Source of the DNA: Luteimonas sp. BLCC-B24
Lineage (GTDB): Bacteria > Pseudomonadota > Gammaproteobacteria > Xanthomonadales > Xanthomonadaceae
Reading direction: 5' to 3'
Assembly (NCBI RefSeq): GCF_028550595.1
Contig: NZ_JAQQGN010000001.1
Span: 248,001-312,000, forward strand
Length of the DNA: 64,000 nucleotides
Shown here: positions 1-8,379 of the stretch, in pieces
Numbering within the stretch: the stretch's first letter is position 1
Layout of the letters: every line of letters begins with the position of its first letter
The notes under the pieces: model-generated
What the model was told of the DNA's origin: nothing
Seen by the model: the letters and a program-made list of their open reading frames with translations, nothing else
The model's database searches: none
Made by a program: the position numbers and the translations under genes

Positions 1-1
1 G

Positions 2-898
2 CCGCACAGCGCCACCCTGCTGGGTGAGCTGTCCGGCGAGATCGGCCTGCCGCCCGGCGTGCTCAACATCGTGCACGGCACCGGGCCCGAGGTGGGCGAG
101 CCCCTGGTCGATAATCCGCGCGTGCGCGCGGTGTCGTTCACCGGCAGCACCGCGGTGGGCCGGCGCCTCGGCGCACGTGCCGGCGCCCTGCTGAAGAAGG
201 TCTCGCTGGAACTCGGCGGCAAGAACGCCACGCTGGTGTTCGCCGACAGCGACTGGGAGGCGCACATCGACACGCTGCTGCGCTCGGCATTCCAGAACAG
301 CGGGCAGATCTGCCTGTGCGGCTCGCGGCTGCTGGTCGAGCGTTCGATCGTGCACGCGTTCCGCGAGCGCTTCGTGGCCGAGGCGCTGGCGCTGCGCGTG
401 GGTGACCCGATGGACCCCGATGCGCGCATGGGGCCGCTGGTCTCGCGGGCGCATTTCGACCGCGTTCTGGCCGCGCTGCAGCGGGCGCGCGACGAAGGCG
501 GCCGCGTGCTGTGCGGCGGCCATGCGCTCGACCGCCCCGGCTGGTTCGTCGCGCCCACCGTGATCGAGGGCCTCGGACCGGAGAGCCTCACCAATCGCGA
601 GGAGATCTTCGGCCCCGTGGTCACCCTCCAGACCTTCGACGGCGAGGACGAGGCGCTGGCCCTGGCCAACGCCGGCGACTACGGCCTCGCGGCCTCGGTC
701 TGGACACGCGATCTCGCCCGCGCCCACCGCCTCGGCGCCCGGCTGCGGGTGGGCATGGTCTGGATCAACACCTGGATGATGCGCGACCTGCGCACGCCGT
801 TCGGCGGCACCGGGCAGTCCGGCCTGGGCCGCGAGGGCGGCCTGGAGGCGATGCGTTTCTTCACCGAGCCGAAGAACATCGGCCTGTCTCTGGGATAA
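2..898 (+). CDS. Aldehyde dehydrogenase, probably 2-aminomuconate-6-semialdehyde dehydrogenase (5' end outside window)
   Basis: This is the C-terminal 298 codons of an NAD(P)+-dependent aldehyde dehydrogenase. The reading frame is open from base 2, so the start lies upstream of the window. Visible family motifs are the glutamate motif ELGGKNA and the catalytic-cysteine motif GQICLCGSR. Near the C-terminus are EEIFGPV and the final PFGGTGQSGLGREGG block. ALDH sequence alone does not fix the substrate. The gene runs 7 bases ahead of a carbonic anhydrase gene in an operon that carries the other enzymes of 3-hydroxyanthranilate degradation. I therefore infer that it oxidises 2-aminomuconate-6-semialdehyde to 2-aminomuconate (NbaE/AmnC role). 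The related 2-hydroxymuconate-semialdehyde dehydrogenase activity is an alternative. Confidence 0.85.
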   Translation, partial: PHSATLLGELSGEIGLPPGVLNIVHGTGPEVGEPLVDNPRVRAVSFTGSTAVGRRLGARAGALLKKVSLELGGKNATLVFADSDWEAHIDTLLRSAFQNSGQICLCGSRLLVERSIVHAFRERFVAEALALRVGDPMDPDARMGPLVSRAHFDRVLAALQRARDEGGRVLCGGHALDRPGWFVAPTVIEGLGPESLTNREEIFGPVVTLQTFDGEDEALALANAGDYGLAASVWTRDLARAHRLGARLRVGMVWINTWMMRDLRTPFGGTGQSGLGREGGLEAMRFFTEPKNIGLSLG

Positions 899-905
899 TC
901 ACGCC

Positions 906-1580
906 ATGACCGACATCGAATCCCTGCTGCAACGCAACCGTGACTGGGCCGAGCGCGTACGCCGCGACGACCCGGAGTTCTTCCACCGGCTCGAGAACCA
1001 GCAGACGCCGAAGTACCTGTGGCTGGGCTGCTCCGACTCGCGTGTGCCGGCCAACCAGATCCTCGGGCTGGACCCGGGCGAAGTCTTCGTACACCGGAAC
1101 ATCGCCAACGTGCTCTCGCACGGCGATCTGAACGCGCTGTCGGTGATCCAGTTCGCCGTCGACGTGCTCAAGGTCGAACACATCCTGCTGGTGGGCCACT
1201 ACGGCTGCGGCGGCGTGCACGCCGCGATGACCGGCGCGCGCGTGGGCCTGGTCGACAACTGGCTGCGCCACGTGGGTGACATCGCCTACAAGCACGCCCC
1301 GCTGCTGGCGTCGATCGAGGACACGGCGCTGCGTCATGCCCGGCTGTGCGAACTCAATGCCGTCGAGCAGGCGCTCAACATCTGCAAGACCACGGTGGTC
1401 CGCGACGCCTGGTCACGCGGCCAGCCGCTCGCCGTCCATGGCTGGGTCTACGCGCTCGGCGACGGCCAGGTCCGCGAGCTGGGCATGGACGTGGCGAAGT
1501 ACGAGGACATCGGACCCGCCTACGAGCGCGCAGTGGCCGACATCGCGCGCGTGGCGGCCCAGGGACGCCGCGATGGCTGA
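906..1580 (+). CDS. can: Beta-class carbonic anhydrase
   Basis: Interconverts CO2 and bicarbonate in the cytoplasm. The 224-residue product has the complete beta-class zinc site: Cys42, Asp44 and Arg46 in the CSDSR motif, and His98 and Cys101 in HYGCGG. Length and motif spacing match the Can (E. coli type) family. The ATG at 906 is 7 bases after the dehydrogenase stop, and the 3' end overlaps the following RidA gene by 8 bases, so the gene sits inside the kynurenine operon. In that operon the ACMS decarboxylase releases CO2, and an SbtA-type bicarbonate permease is encoded two genes downstream. A role in handling this CO2 is inferred, not shown. Confidence 0.95.
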   Translation: MTDIESLLQRNRDWAERVRRDDPEFFHRLENQQTPKYLWLGCSDSRVPANQILGLDPGEVFVHRNIANVLSHGDLNALSVIQFAVDVLKVEHILLVGHYGCGGVHAAMTGARVGLVDNWLRHVGDIAYKHAPLLASIEDTALRHARLCELNAVEQALNICKTTVVRDAWSRGQPLAVHGWVYALGDGQVRELGMDVAKYEDIGPAYERAVADIARVAAQGRRDG

Positions 1581-2010
1581 AGGGGTGTGGGCCGACGCTG
1601 CGCCGCGCCCGGTCGGCCGGTATCCGCATGCGCGCCGGGCCGGTGGCCTGCTGTTCCTGTCGGGCATCGGCCCGCGCGAGCCGGCCACCGACGCCGTGCC
1701 CGGCAACGTGTTCGATGACGCCGGCCGCCTGGTCGGCCACGACATCACCGCGCAGACCCATGCGGTCTTCGCCAACGTGCGCGCCGTGCTCGAGGCCAGC
1801 GGCGCGCGCTGGGAGGATCTGGTCGACGTGACCGTCTACCTCACCGACATGGCGGAGGATTTCGCCGGCTACAACGCGGTCTGGGCCGAATACTTTCCCG
1901 ACCCGGCCACGGCGCCCTGCCGCACGACGCTCGGTATCGATGCTCTGCCGACACCGATCGCGATCGAGCTCAAGTGCGTCGCGGCACCGCCTTCGCTCGA
2001 CGGGCGCTGA
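1573..2010 (+). CDS. RidA/YjgF-family protein, probable 2-aminomuconate deaminase
   Basis: A 145-residue member of the RidA (YjgF/UK114) family. The ATG at 1573 overlaps the end of the carbonic anhydrase gene by 8 bases. Visible family features are the LSGIGP segment near residue 30, the VTVYLTDM segment and a conserved arginine in PCRTTLG near the C-terminus. Most RidA proteins hydrolyse reactive enamines/imines. In bacterial kynurenine and nitrobenzoate pathways the 2-aminomuconate deaminase (NbaF/AmnD) belongs to this same family. The gene lies between a semialdehyde dehydrogenase and 3-hydroxyanthranilate dioxygenase/ACMS decarboxylase genes, so the deaminase role is the best inference. 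A general RidA housekeeping role cannot be excluded from sequence. Confidence 0.82.
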   Translation: MAEGVWADAAPRPVGRYPHARRAGGLLFLSGIGPREPATDAVPGNVFDDAGRLVGHDITAQTHAVFANVRAVLEASGARWEDLVDVTVYLTDMAEDFAGYNAVWAEYFPDPATAPCRTTLGIDALPTPIAIELKCVAAPPSLDGR

Positions 2011-2014
2011 TCGC

Positions 2015-2977
2015 GTGGACCTGCTCACCACCAATCTCGCCTCGCCCGTCGTGCTGGCGTTCGCACTCGGCATCCTGGCCCGCGCGATCCGCAGCGACCT
2101 GACCATCCCTCCGCAGATCCAGACCTATCTGTCGATCTTCCTGCTGCTCGCGATCGGACTGAAGGGCGGCGTGGCGCTGCGCGGACAGGATCCGGCGCAG
2201 CTGGCGCTGATGCTCGGCGTCACCCTCGCCGCCGGTACGGCGACGGCGCTGAGCGCCTACGCCCTGGCGCGCTGGATGCTGGGCGACGTCCCGCGCGAGG
2301 CCGGTGCCATGGCCGCGCATTACGGATCGGTATCGGCGGTGACCTTCATCGCGGCCAGCCAGTTCGTCGAACGCACCGGCGCTCCGGCCGAAGGCGTGCT
2401 GGTGGCCCTGCTGGTGGCGCTGGAGGTCCCGGCGCTGCTGATCGGGCTGGCGCTGGGCCAGCGCGGCGCGGGCAACGCCGGTGCGGGCGCCTCACGCCAC
2501 ACGCTGCGCGAAGTCTTCACCGGCAAGACCGCGGTGCTGCTGCTCGGCGGCCTGGCGATCGGTGCGATCTCCGGGCCGGGCGGTATCAAATCGGTCGACG
2601 CGATGTATTTCGCGCTGTTCCAGGGGGTGCTGATGCTGTTCATGCTCGACATGGGCATGATCGCCGCGCAACGGCTCTCCGAACTCGGCCGCAACTGGCT
2701 CCGGCTGCTCGCCTATTGCCTGGCGGTCCCGCTCCTTCATGGCGTGGCCGGCGTCGCGATCGGGCACGCGATGGGCCTGTCGCTGGGCGGCACCGTGGTC
2801 TTCGCCACGATGCTCTCGAGTGCGTCGTACATCGCCGCGCCCGCCGCCGTGCGCGCCGGCCTGCCGGAGGCCGACGTGGGACGTTGCATCACGGCCGCGC
2901 TCGGCATCACGTTTCCGTTCAACCTCGCCGTCGGCATCCCCCTGTACGCGGCGCTGGCCGGCCGATTCGCCGCCTGA
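2015..2977 (+). CDS. SbtA-family sodium-dependent bicarbonate permease
   Basis: A 320-residue integral membrane protein of the Sbt_1 (formerly DUF897) family, the family of the cyanobacterial Na+/HCO3- symporter SbtA. It has about ten hydrophobic segments in two related halves. The segments around YGSVSAVTF and around SSASYIAAP, with a GITFPFN motif near the end, resemble the two inverted repeats of the family. I chose the GTG at 2015, which gives [19 protein letters not shown] and sits 4 bases after the RidA stop; a longer reading would overlap RidA and adds nothing conserved. Co-occurrence with carbonic anhydrase in the same operon suggests bicarbonate transport, with direction unknown. Confidence 0.82.
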   Translation: MDLLTTNLASPVVLAFALGILARAIRSDLTIPPQIQTYLSIFLLLAIGLKGGVALRGQDPAQLALMLGVTLAAGTATALSAYALARWMLGDVPREAGAMAAHYGSVSAVTFIAASQFVERTGAPAEGVLVALLVALEVPALLIGLALGQRGAGNAGAGASRHTLREVFTGKTAVLLLGGLAIGAISGPGGIKSVDAMYFALFQGVLMLFMLDMGMIAAQRLSELGRNWLRLLAYCLAVPLLHGVAGVAIGHAMGLSLGGTVVFATMLSSASYIAAPAAVRAGLPEADVGRCITAALGITFPFNLAVGIPLYAALAGRFAA

Positions 2978-2991
2978 CCCCGGAGGTTCCC

Positions 2992-3540
2992 ATGCTGCCC
3001 GCCCCCCTCAACCTGACCGCCTGGATCGACGAACACCGCGATCTGCTCAAGCCGCCGGTGGGCAACAAGTGCATCTACGACGGTGATTTCATCGTCATGA
3101 TCGTCGGCGGCCCGAACGCGCGCACCGACTACCACTACGAGGAGGGCCCCGAGTGGTTCTACCAGCTCGAGGGCGAGATGGTGCTGCGCATCCAGGAAGA
3201 CGGCCGTCCGCGCGACATCCCGATCCGCGCCGGCGAGACCTTCCTGTTGCCGCCGAAGGTGCCGCATTCGCCGCAGCGCAGCGCCGGCTCAATCGGCCTG
3301 GTGATCGAGCGCAAGCGCCTGGCGCACGAGCAGGACGGCCTGCTGTGGTTCTGCGAACACTGCAACCACAAGCTGTTCGAGCAGTACTTCCATCTGCAGG
3401 ACATCGAGCAGGATTTCCCACCGGTGTTCGACCGCTTCTACGGCTCCACCGAACACCGCACCTGTGACGCCTGCGGCCATCTGAACCCACGACCTGCCCG
3501 CTACGATCCTGATCCGGACACGCTGGCCGACATCACCTGA
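2992..3540 (+). CDS. nbaC: 3-hydroxyanthranilate 3,4-dioxygenase
   Basis: Opens the ring of 3-hydroxyanthranilate to 2-amino-3-carboxymuconate-6-semialdehyde. The 182-residue cupin has the Fe(II) ligands His48, Glu54 and His92 (motifs [10 protein letters not shown] and PPKVPHSPQ). It also has the second, rubredoxin-like iron site of the bacterial enzyme: Cys121/Cys124 (CEHC) and Cys158/Cys161 (CDAC). Spacing agrees with the Cupriavidus enzyme. The ATG at 2992 follows a GGAGG ribosome-binding site at 2982-2986, 14 bases after the permease stop. It works with the ACMS decarboxylase, dehydrogenase and deaminase encoded nearby. Confidence 0.95.
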   Translation: MLPAPLNLTAWIDEHRDLLKPPVGNKCIYDGDFIVMIVGGPNARTDYHYEEGPEWFYQLEGEMVLRIQEDGRPRDIPIRAGETFLLPPKVPHSPQRSAGSIGLVIERKRLAHEQDGLLWFCEHCNHKLFEQYFHLQDIEQDFPPVFDRFYGSTEHRTCDACGHLNPRPARYDPDPDTLADIT

Positions 3541-3570
3541 CCCCCGATTTCCATGGACTGGAGACCGCAC

Positions 3571-4197
3571 ATGCGCCACTGGATTCCGATGCTGGTGCTG
3601 GCCTGCGCCTTGGCGGCCCCTGCGGCGGCGAACGCCCAGCAGCCCGACAACGCCGAGCTGGCCGCGCTGTACGACGCCGACCAGCAGGCGCGCAGCGATC
3701 GCACGAACATCGACTGGAACCGGGTCGCGAACGAGGACGCCGAGCGACGCGCGCGCGTGCTGGCGCTGATGCGCGAGGGCACGGTCCGCAGCGCGGAAGA
3801 CCACTTCCGGGCGGCGATGGTGTTCCAGCACGGCAGCACGCTCGCGGATTACCGCATCGCGCATGCATTGGCGACGCTGGCATCGGCGCTGGATCCCGAC
3901 CGGGTGAACTATCGCTGGCTCATCGCCGCGTCCTGGGACCGGATGATGACCGCGCAGCTGCAGCCGCAGTGGTACGGCACGCAGTTCCAAGCCAGCGACA
4001 CCGGCATGTTCCTGTATCCGGTCGCCGAAGGCGCGGTCGACGATGCCGAGCGCGCCCGCATGGGCACGCCGTCCCTGGCCGAAGCGCGCACCAACCTCGC
4101 CAAGATGGCAGCGTCGACCGGCCAGCCCGTCCGGCCCGATCCGCCGACCATCGAAGCGCTGCGCCGCGAGCGCGCCGCCGGGGCCGAAGCCCGCTGA
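3571..4197 (+). CDS. Exported DUF6624-like protein of unknown function
   Basis: A 208-residue protein with a signal peptide (MRHWIPMLVLACALAAPAAANA, probable cleavage before QQ). I chose the ATG at 3571 because GGAG lies at 3560-3563 with a 7-base spacing and the product then begins directly with the signal peptide. An upstream in-frame ATG at 3553 has no comparable site. The mature part starts with YDADQQARSD and later contains QPQWYGTQF. Both resemble the DUF6624 family, in which a Q-WYGTQ motif is typical. No catalytic function is known to me. It lies between two kynurenine-pathway genes on the same strand, with gaps of 30 and 56 bases, yet is predicted to act outside the cytoplasm. Confidence 0.75.
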   Translation: MRHWIPMLVLACALAAPAAANAQQPDNAELAALYDADQQARSDRTNIDWNRVANEDAERRARVLALMREGTVRSAEDHFRAAMVFQHGSTLADYRIAHALATLASALDPDRVNYRWLIAASWDRMMTAQLQPQWYGTQFQASDTGMFLYPVAEGAVDDAERARMGTPSLAEARTNLAKMAASTGQPVRPDPPTIEALRRERAAGAEAR

Positions 4198-4253
4198 ACC
4201 CACTGTGCGCCCGCGGCGTGATCGCCGCGGGCCGGTCGTCTACGATGACGGTC

Positions 4254-5264
4254 ATGCTGAAGATCGACATCCACGCCCACTACCTGCCGCGCGACTGGCC
4301 GGACCTGGCGGGCAAGTACGGCGACGCGCGCTTTCCGGTGATCCATCACACCGCCGACGGCCGCCACCGCATCTACAAGGATGGCCGCTTCTTCCGCGAG
4401 ATCTGGTCCAAGACCTGGGATGCCCGGGAGCGCATCGACGACTACGCGCGGTTCGGGGTGCAGGTGCAGGTCATCAGCACGGTGCCGGTGATGTTCAGTT
4501 ACTGGGCCAAGCCGGCGCATGCGCTGGAACTGCACCAGTCGCTCAACGACCACATGGCGCAGACGGTCGCCGCGCATCCGCGCCACTACGCCGGCATCGG
4601 CACGGTGCCGATGCAGTCGCCGCGGCTCGCGATCCAGGAGCTGGAGCGCTGCGTGGACCACCTGGGCCTGCAGGGCGTGCAGATCGGCAGCCATGTCGGC
4701 GACTGGAATCTCGACGCGCCGGAGCTGTTCCCGTTCTTCGAGGCGGCGGCGGACCTCGGCGCAGCGATCCTCGTGCACCCCTGGGACATGATGGGCAGCG
4801 AGTCGATGCCCAAGTACTGGCTGCCGTGGCTGGTGGGCATGCCGGCCGAGCAGTCACGCGCGGCCTGCTGCCTGATCTTCGGCGGCGTGCTGCAGCGACT
4901 GCCGAAGCTCAAGATCTGCATGGCCCACGGCGGCGGCAGCTTTCCGTACACGATCGGCCGCATCGAGCACGGCTTCAACATGCGGCCCGATCTGGTGGCG
5001 ACCGACAATCCGCACAATCCGCGCGGGTATCTCAAGCAGCTCTACTTCGATTCCTGGGTGGCCGATCCCCGCGCCCTGCAGTACCTCATCGAGACCTGCG
5101 GCGTGGACCGGGTGATGCTCGGCACCGACTATCCGTTTCCGCTCGGCGAACAGGTGCCGGGCGCGGGCATCGAAGAGATTCCGCTCGGCGACGCCGAACG
5201 AGCGCGGCTCTACCACGGCACCGCACTCGACTGGCTGGGGCTGCCCGCCAGCCGATTCCTCTGA
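4254..5264 (+). CDS. nbaD: 2-amino-3-carboxymuconate-6-semialdehyde decarboxylase (ACMSD)
   Basis: Decarboxylates the ring-opened product of 3-hydroxyanthranilate to 2-aminomuconate-6-semialdehyde. This diverts carbon away from quinolinate and NAD and towards degradation. The 336-residue product is a metal-dependent amidohydrolase-fold decarboxylase. The zinc motif H-x-H is at residues 7 and 9 (KIDIHAHYLP), with further ligands in HPWDMMG and MAHGGG and the catalytic aspartate in MLGTDYPFPLG. Length equals that of characterised bacterial ACMSD. I prefer the ATG at 4254, since family members begin MKIDIH; an ATG three codons upstream (4245) is possible. It is 11 bases before the tautomerase-like gene. 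Confidence 0.94.
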   Translation: MLKIDIHAHYLPRDWPDLAGKYGDARFPVIHHTADGRHRIYKDGRFFREIWSKTWDARERIDDYARFGVQVQVISTVPVMFSYWAKPAHALELHQSLNDHMAQTVAAHPRHYAGIGTVPMQSPRLAIQELERCVDHLGLQGVQIGSHVGDWNLDAPELFPFFEAAADLGAAILVHPWDMMGSESMPKYWLPWLVGMPAEQSRAACCLIFGGVLQRLPKLKICMAHGGGSFPYTIGRIEHGFNMRPDLVATDNPHNPRGYLKQLYFDSWVADPRALQYLIETCGVDRVMLGTDYPFPLGEQVPGAGIEEIPLGDAERARLYHGTALDWLGLPASRFL

Positions 5265-5275
5265 CAGAAGACCCC

Positions 5276-5656
5276 ATGCCCCATCTCGTCCTGCACCACA
5301 CCACGAACCTCGACGGGTTCGACGCCGACGCCGCGCTCGCCGCGGCCAATCGCGCGCTCGTCGACAGCGGCCACTTCGAAGACGTCGCGATCAAGAGCCG
5401 CGCACTCGCGCTCGAGCACTACCGCGTCGGCAGCGCCGACCGTGGCCAGGGCTTCGCTCACGCCACGCTGAAAATCATGCCCGGCCGTGACGAGGCGACC
5501 CGCGCCGCGCTCGGCCGCGCCGTGCACGCGGCGCTCGTATCCTGCCTGCCGAGCCTCGCGCTGCACTGCCAGGTGTGCGTCGAAGTGGTCGAGCTGCAGG
5601 CCGCCACCTACACCAAGAGCACGTACGCGCCCGGCGCCGTGCCGGAGATGTCCTGA
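5276..5656 (+). CDS. 5-carboxymethyl-2-hydroxymuconate isomerase (CHMI)-like tautomerase
   Basis: A 126-residue protein of the CHMI/HpaF branch of the tautomerase superfamily. After removal of Met1 it starts with Pro (MPHLVLHHTTN), the catalytic base of this superfamily, and the length matches CHMI (about 126 residues). Homoprotocatechuate genes are not nearby. Instead the gene is embedded between ACMSD and kynureninase and overlaps the kynureninase start by one base (TGATG). I infer that it tautomerises an oxo-hexenedioate/hydroxymuconate intermediate formed after deamination of 2-aminomuconate, taking the role of 4-oxalocrotonate tautomerase. The actual substrate is not shown by the sequence. 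Confidence 0.85.
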   Translation: MPHLVLHHTTNLDGFDADAALAAANRALVDSGHFEDVAIKSRALALEHYRVGSADRGQGFAHATLKIMPGRDEATRAALGRAVHAALVSCLPSLALHCQVCVEVVELQAATYTKSTYAPGAVPEMS

Positions 5657-6924
5657 TGAGTGATCCGTTCACCGACGACTACGCGGCCACCGCAGATGCC
5701 GCCGATCCGCTGCAGCGCTTCCGCGCGCAATTCCACATGCCGCGCTTCGGCGAGGTCGAGCAGGCCTACTTCGTGGGCAATTCGCTGGGTCTGCAGCCGC
5801 GTGGCGCCCGTGCGCAGGTCGAGGACGTGCTCGACAAGTGGGCGATGGAAGCGGTCGAAGGCCATTTCCGCGGCAACTCGCAGTGGATGACCTATCACAG
5901 CCTGGTCGGCGCGCAGCTGGCCGAGGTGGTCGGCGCGCAGCCGGGCGAAGTGGTCGCGATGAACTCGCTGACCGCGAACCTGCACTTCCTGATGGTCGGC
6001 TTCTACCGCCCGACCGCCGAGCGTCCGGCCATCCTGATGGAGGCCGGCGCGTTTCCGTCCGACCGCTATGCGCTCGAATCGCAGGTGCGCTTCCACGGCT
6101 TCGACCCGGCGACCGACCTGATCGAGGTGCAGCCGGGCGCGGACGGCCTGTTCGGCATGGAGACGATTGCCGAAGCGATCGAGACGCACGGCCACCGCCT
6201 CGCCCTGGTGCTGTGGCCGGGTGTGCAGTACCGCACCGGCGAAGCCTTCGACCTGGCGGCCATCACCCGGCTCGGCCACGCGGCCGGCGCCGTCGTCGGC
6301 TTCGATCTCGCGCACGCGGTCGGCAACCTGCCGCTGCAGTTGCACGACAGCAATGCCGATTTCGCCGTGTGGTGCCATTACAAATATCTCAACAGCGGGC
6401 CGGGCGCGGTGGCCGGCGCCTTCGTGCACGCCCGCCATGCAAGCACCGACCGGCCCCGGTTCGCCGGCTGGTGGGGCCACGACCAGGCCACACGCTTCCA
6501 GATGGGCCCCGAGTTCCGCCCCACGCCCGGTGCCGACGGCTGGCAGCAGAGCAATCCGCCGATTCTCGGCCTGGCGCCACTGCGCGCGTCGCTGGATCTC
6601 TTCACCGACGCCGGCATGCCGGCCTTGCGCGCGAAATCGGAGGCCCTGACCGGCTATCTCGAAACCCTGATCCGCAGCCAGCTCGACGACGTGCTCGACA
6701 TCGTCACGCCGTCCGAGCCCGCGCGTCGCGGCGCGCAGCTGTCCCTGCGTGTGCGCGGTGGCCGCGACCAAGGCCGTGCGCTGTTCGAGGACCTCGCCGC
6801 GAACGGTGTGCTCGGCGACTGGCGCGAACCCGACGTGATCCGCATCTCCCCCGCCCCGCTCTACAACACCCATGCCGACGTGCTGCGCTTCGCGCGCGCG
6901 GTGGCCCGCTGGCGCGACGCGTGA
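5656..6924 (+). CDS. kynU: Kynureninase
   Basis: PLP-dependent hydrolase that cleaves kynurenine or 3-hydroxykynurenine to (3-hydroxy)anthranilate and alanine. The product has 422 residues. The PLP-binding lysine is expected at Lys243 in WCHYKYLNSGPGA, and Asp217 in GFDLAHAVGN is the pyridine-nitrogen aspartate region. The N-terminal YFVGNSLGLQPR block is characteristic of kynureninases. The start ATG overlaps the tautomerase stop, and its own stop overlaps the GTG of the monooxygenase gene by 4 bases, indicating translational coupling of kynU and kmo. Confidence 0.96.
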   Translation: MSDPFTDDYAATADAADPLQRFRAQFHMPRFGEVEQAYFVGNSLGLQPRGARAQVEDVLDKWAMEAVEGHFRGNSQWMTYHSLVGAQLAEVVGAQPGEVVAMNSLTANLHFLMVGFYRPTAERPAILMEAGAFPSDRYALESQVRFHGFDPATDLIEVQPGADGLFGMETIAEAIETHGHRLALVLWPGVQYRTGEAFDLAAITRLGHAAGAVVGFDLAHAVGNLPLQLHDSNADFAVWCHYKYLNSGPGAVAGAFVHARHASTDRPRFAGWWGHDQATRFQMGPEFRPTPGADGWQQSNPPILGLAPLRASLDLFTDAGMPALRAKSEALTGYLETLIRSQLDDVLDIVTPSEPARRGAQLSLRVRGGRDQGRALFEDLAANGVLGDWREPDVIRISPAPLYNTHADVLRFARAVARWRDA

Positions 6925-8300
6925 GCACAGGCGCACGCCACCTGACGATCGTCGGCGCCGGACTGGCCGGTGCGCTGCTCGGCATCCTGCTGCGCAGGCG
7001 TGGCTGGAACGTGGACCTGTACGAAAAACGCGGCGATCCACGCGTGCTCGGTTATGAAGGCGGGCGTTCGATCAACCTGGCGCTGGCCGAGCGTGGCCTG
7101 CATGCGCTCAGGGCGGCGGACGCCGACGCCGCAGTGATGCACCACGCGATCATGATGCGCGGCCGGATGGTCCACATCGACGACGCCGAACCGGTGCTGC
7201 AGCGGTACGGTCGCGACGACAGCGAGGTGATCTGGTCGGTGCACCGGGGCGATCTCAACGTCGTGCTGCTGGACCTCGCCGAGGCGGCCGGCGCACGCCT
7301 GCATTTCGACCAGGCGCTGTCGTCGGTGAATTTCGACTCGCGGCGTGCCGTGTTCGTCGGCGCCCGTGACGGCAGCGAACGCGAGGTCGGCTTCGAAGCA
7401 CTGATCGGCGCCGACGGCGCCGGCTCCGCACTGCGCGCGGCGATGCACCGCGTGCGCGATCTCGGTGAGCGCAGCGACTTTCTCGATCACGGCTACAAGG
7501 AACTCGAGATCCCGCCGACCGCCGACGGCGGTTTCCGCATCGAGCCCCACGCGCTGCACATCTGGCCTCGCGGGCACTACATGTGCATCGCCTTGCCGAA
7601 CGACGAGCGCACGTTCACGGTCACTCTGTTCCTGCCCCATCACGCGGACGGCGGGCACGGTCCGGCGTTCGACCGGATCGCCGATCCCCAGGCAGCCCGG
7701 CGGTTCTTCGAACGCGAATTCCCCTCGGCGCTGGCCCTCATTCCCGGATTCGACGCCGACTGGGCCGCGAACCCGGTCGGCCAGCTGGGGACGCTGTACC
7801 TCGACCGCTGGCATCTCGACGGCCGCGCCGTGCTGCTCGGCGACGCGGCCCATGCGATGGTGCCGTTCCACGGCCAGGGCATGAACTGCGCGTTCGAGGA
7901 CTGCGTGGCGCTGGCCCGGCAGCTCGACGCCCATGCCGATCTCGCGACCTCGTTCGCCGCCTTCGAGACCGAGCGCAAGCCCGACGCCGCGGCGATCCAG
8001 CGCATGGCGCTCGACAACTACCTCGAGATGCGCGACCGCGTCGACGATGCCGATTACCTGCTGCAGCGCGCGCTGGAGCTGGCGCTGCAGGACCGTCATC
8101 CCGGCCGCTTCGTTCCGCATTACGCGATGGTCACCTTCATGCGGATTCCGTATTCGCTGGCCATGACCCGGACCGACATCCAGCGCGGCATCCTGGAGCG
8201 CGCGACCGCCGGTCACACCACGCTCGATACGCTGGACTGGGATGCGATCGATGCGGACGTGCGCGAACGGCTGACGCCGCTGGAGGACGCGCCGGCGTGA
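6921..8300 (+). CDS. kmo: Kynurenine 3-monooxygenase
   Basis: FAD- and NADPH-dependent hydroxylase converting kynurenine to 3-hydroxykynurenine. The 459-residue product starts at a GTG overlapping kynU. It carries the dinucleotide-binding motif GAGLAG (residues 12-17) and the flavin motif GDAAHAMVPFHGQGMNC near residue 310. The YEGGRSINLAL and MTRTDIQRG segments are typical of KMO. Together with kynU, nbaC and nbaD it defines the 3-hydroxyanthranilate route. No kynurenine formamidase or tryptophan 2,3-dioxygenase is in the window. Confidence 0.96.
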   Translation: MSTGARHLTIVGAGLAGALLGILLRRRGWNVDLYEKRGDPRVLGYEGGRSINLALAERGLHALRAADADAAVMHHAIMMRGRMVHIDDAEPVLQRYGRDDSEVIWSVHRGDLNVVLLDLAEAAGARLHFDQALSSVNFDSRRAVFVGARDGSEREVGFEALIGADGAGSALRAAMHRVRDLGERSDFLDHGYKELEIPPTADGGFRIEPHALHIWPRGHYMCIALPNDERTFTVTLFLPHHADGGHGPAFDRIADPQAARRFFEREFPSALALIPGFDADWAANPVGQLGTLYLDRWHLDGRAVLLGDAAHAMVPFHGQGMNCAFEDCVALARQLDAHADLATSFAAFETERKPDAAAIQRMALDNYLEMRDRVDDADYLLQRALELALQDRHPGRFVPHYAMVTFMRIPYSLAMTRTDIQRGILERATAGHTTLDTLDWDAIDADVRERLTPLEDAPA

Positions 8301-8379
8301 GCGGCCACACATCCTTCCATGGTGGCACCGAGGCCGCGTGGCCCACGCGTGTGGTCCGACAGCAGGCGTCACCCGCGCG

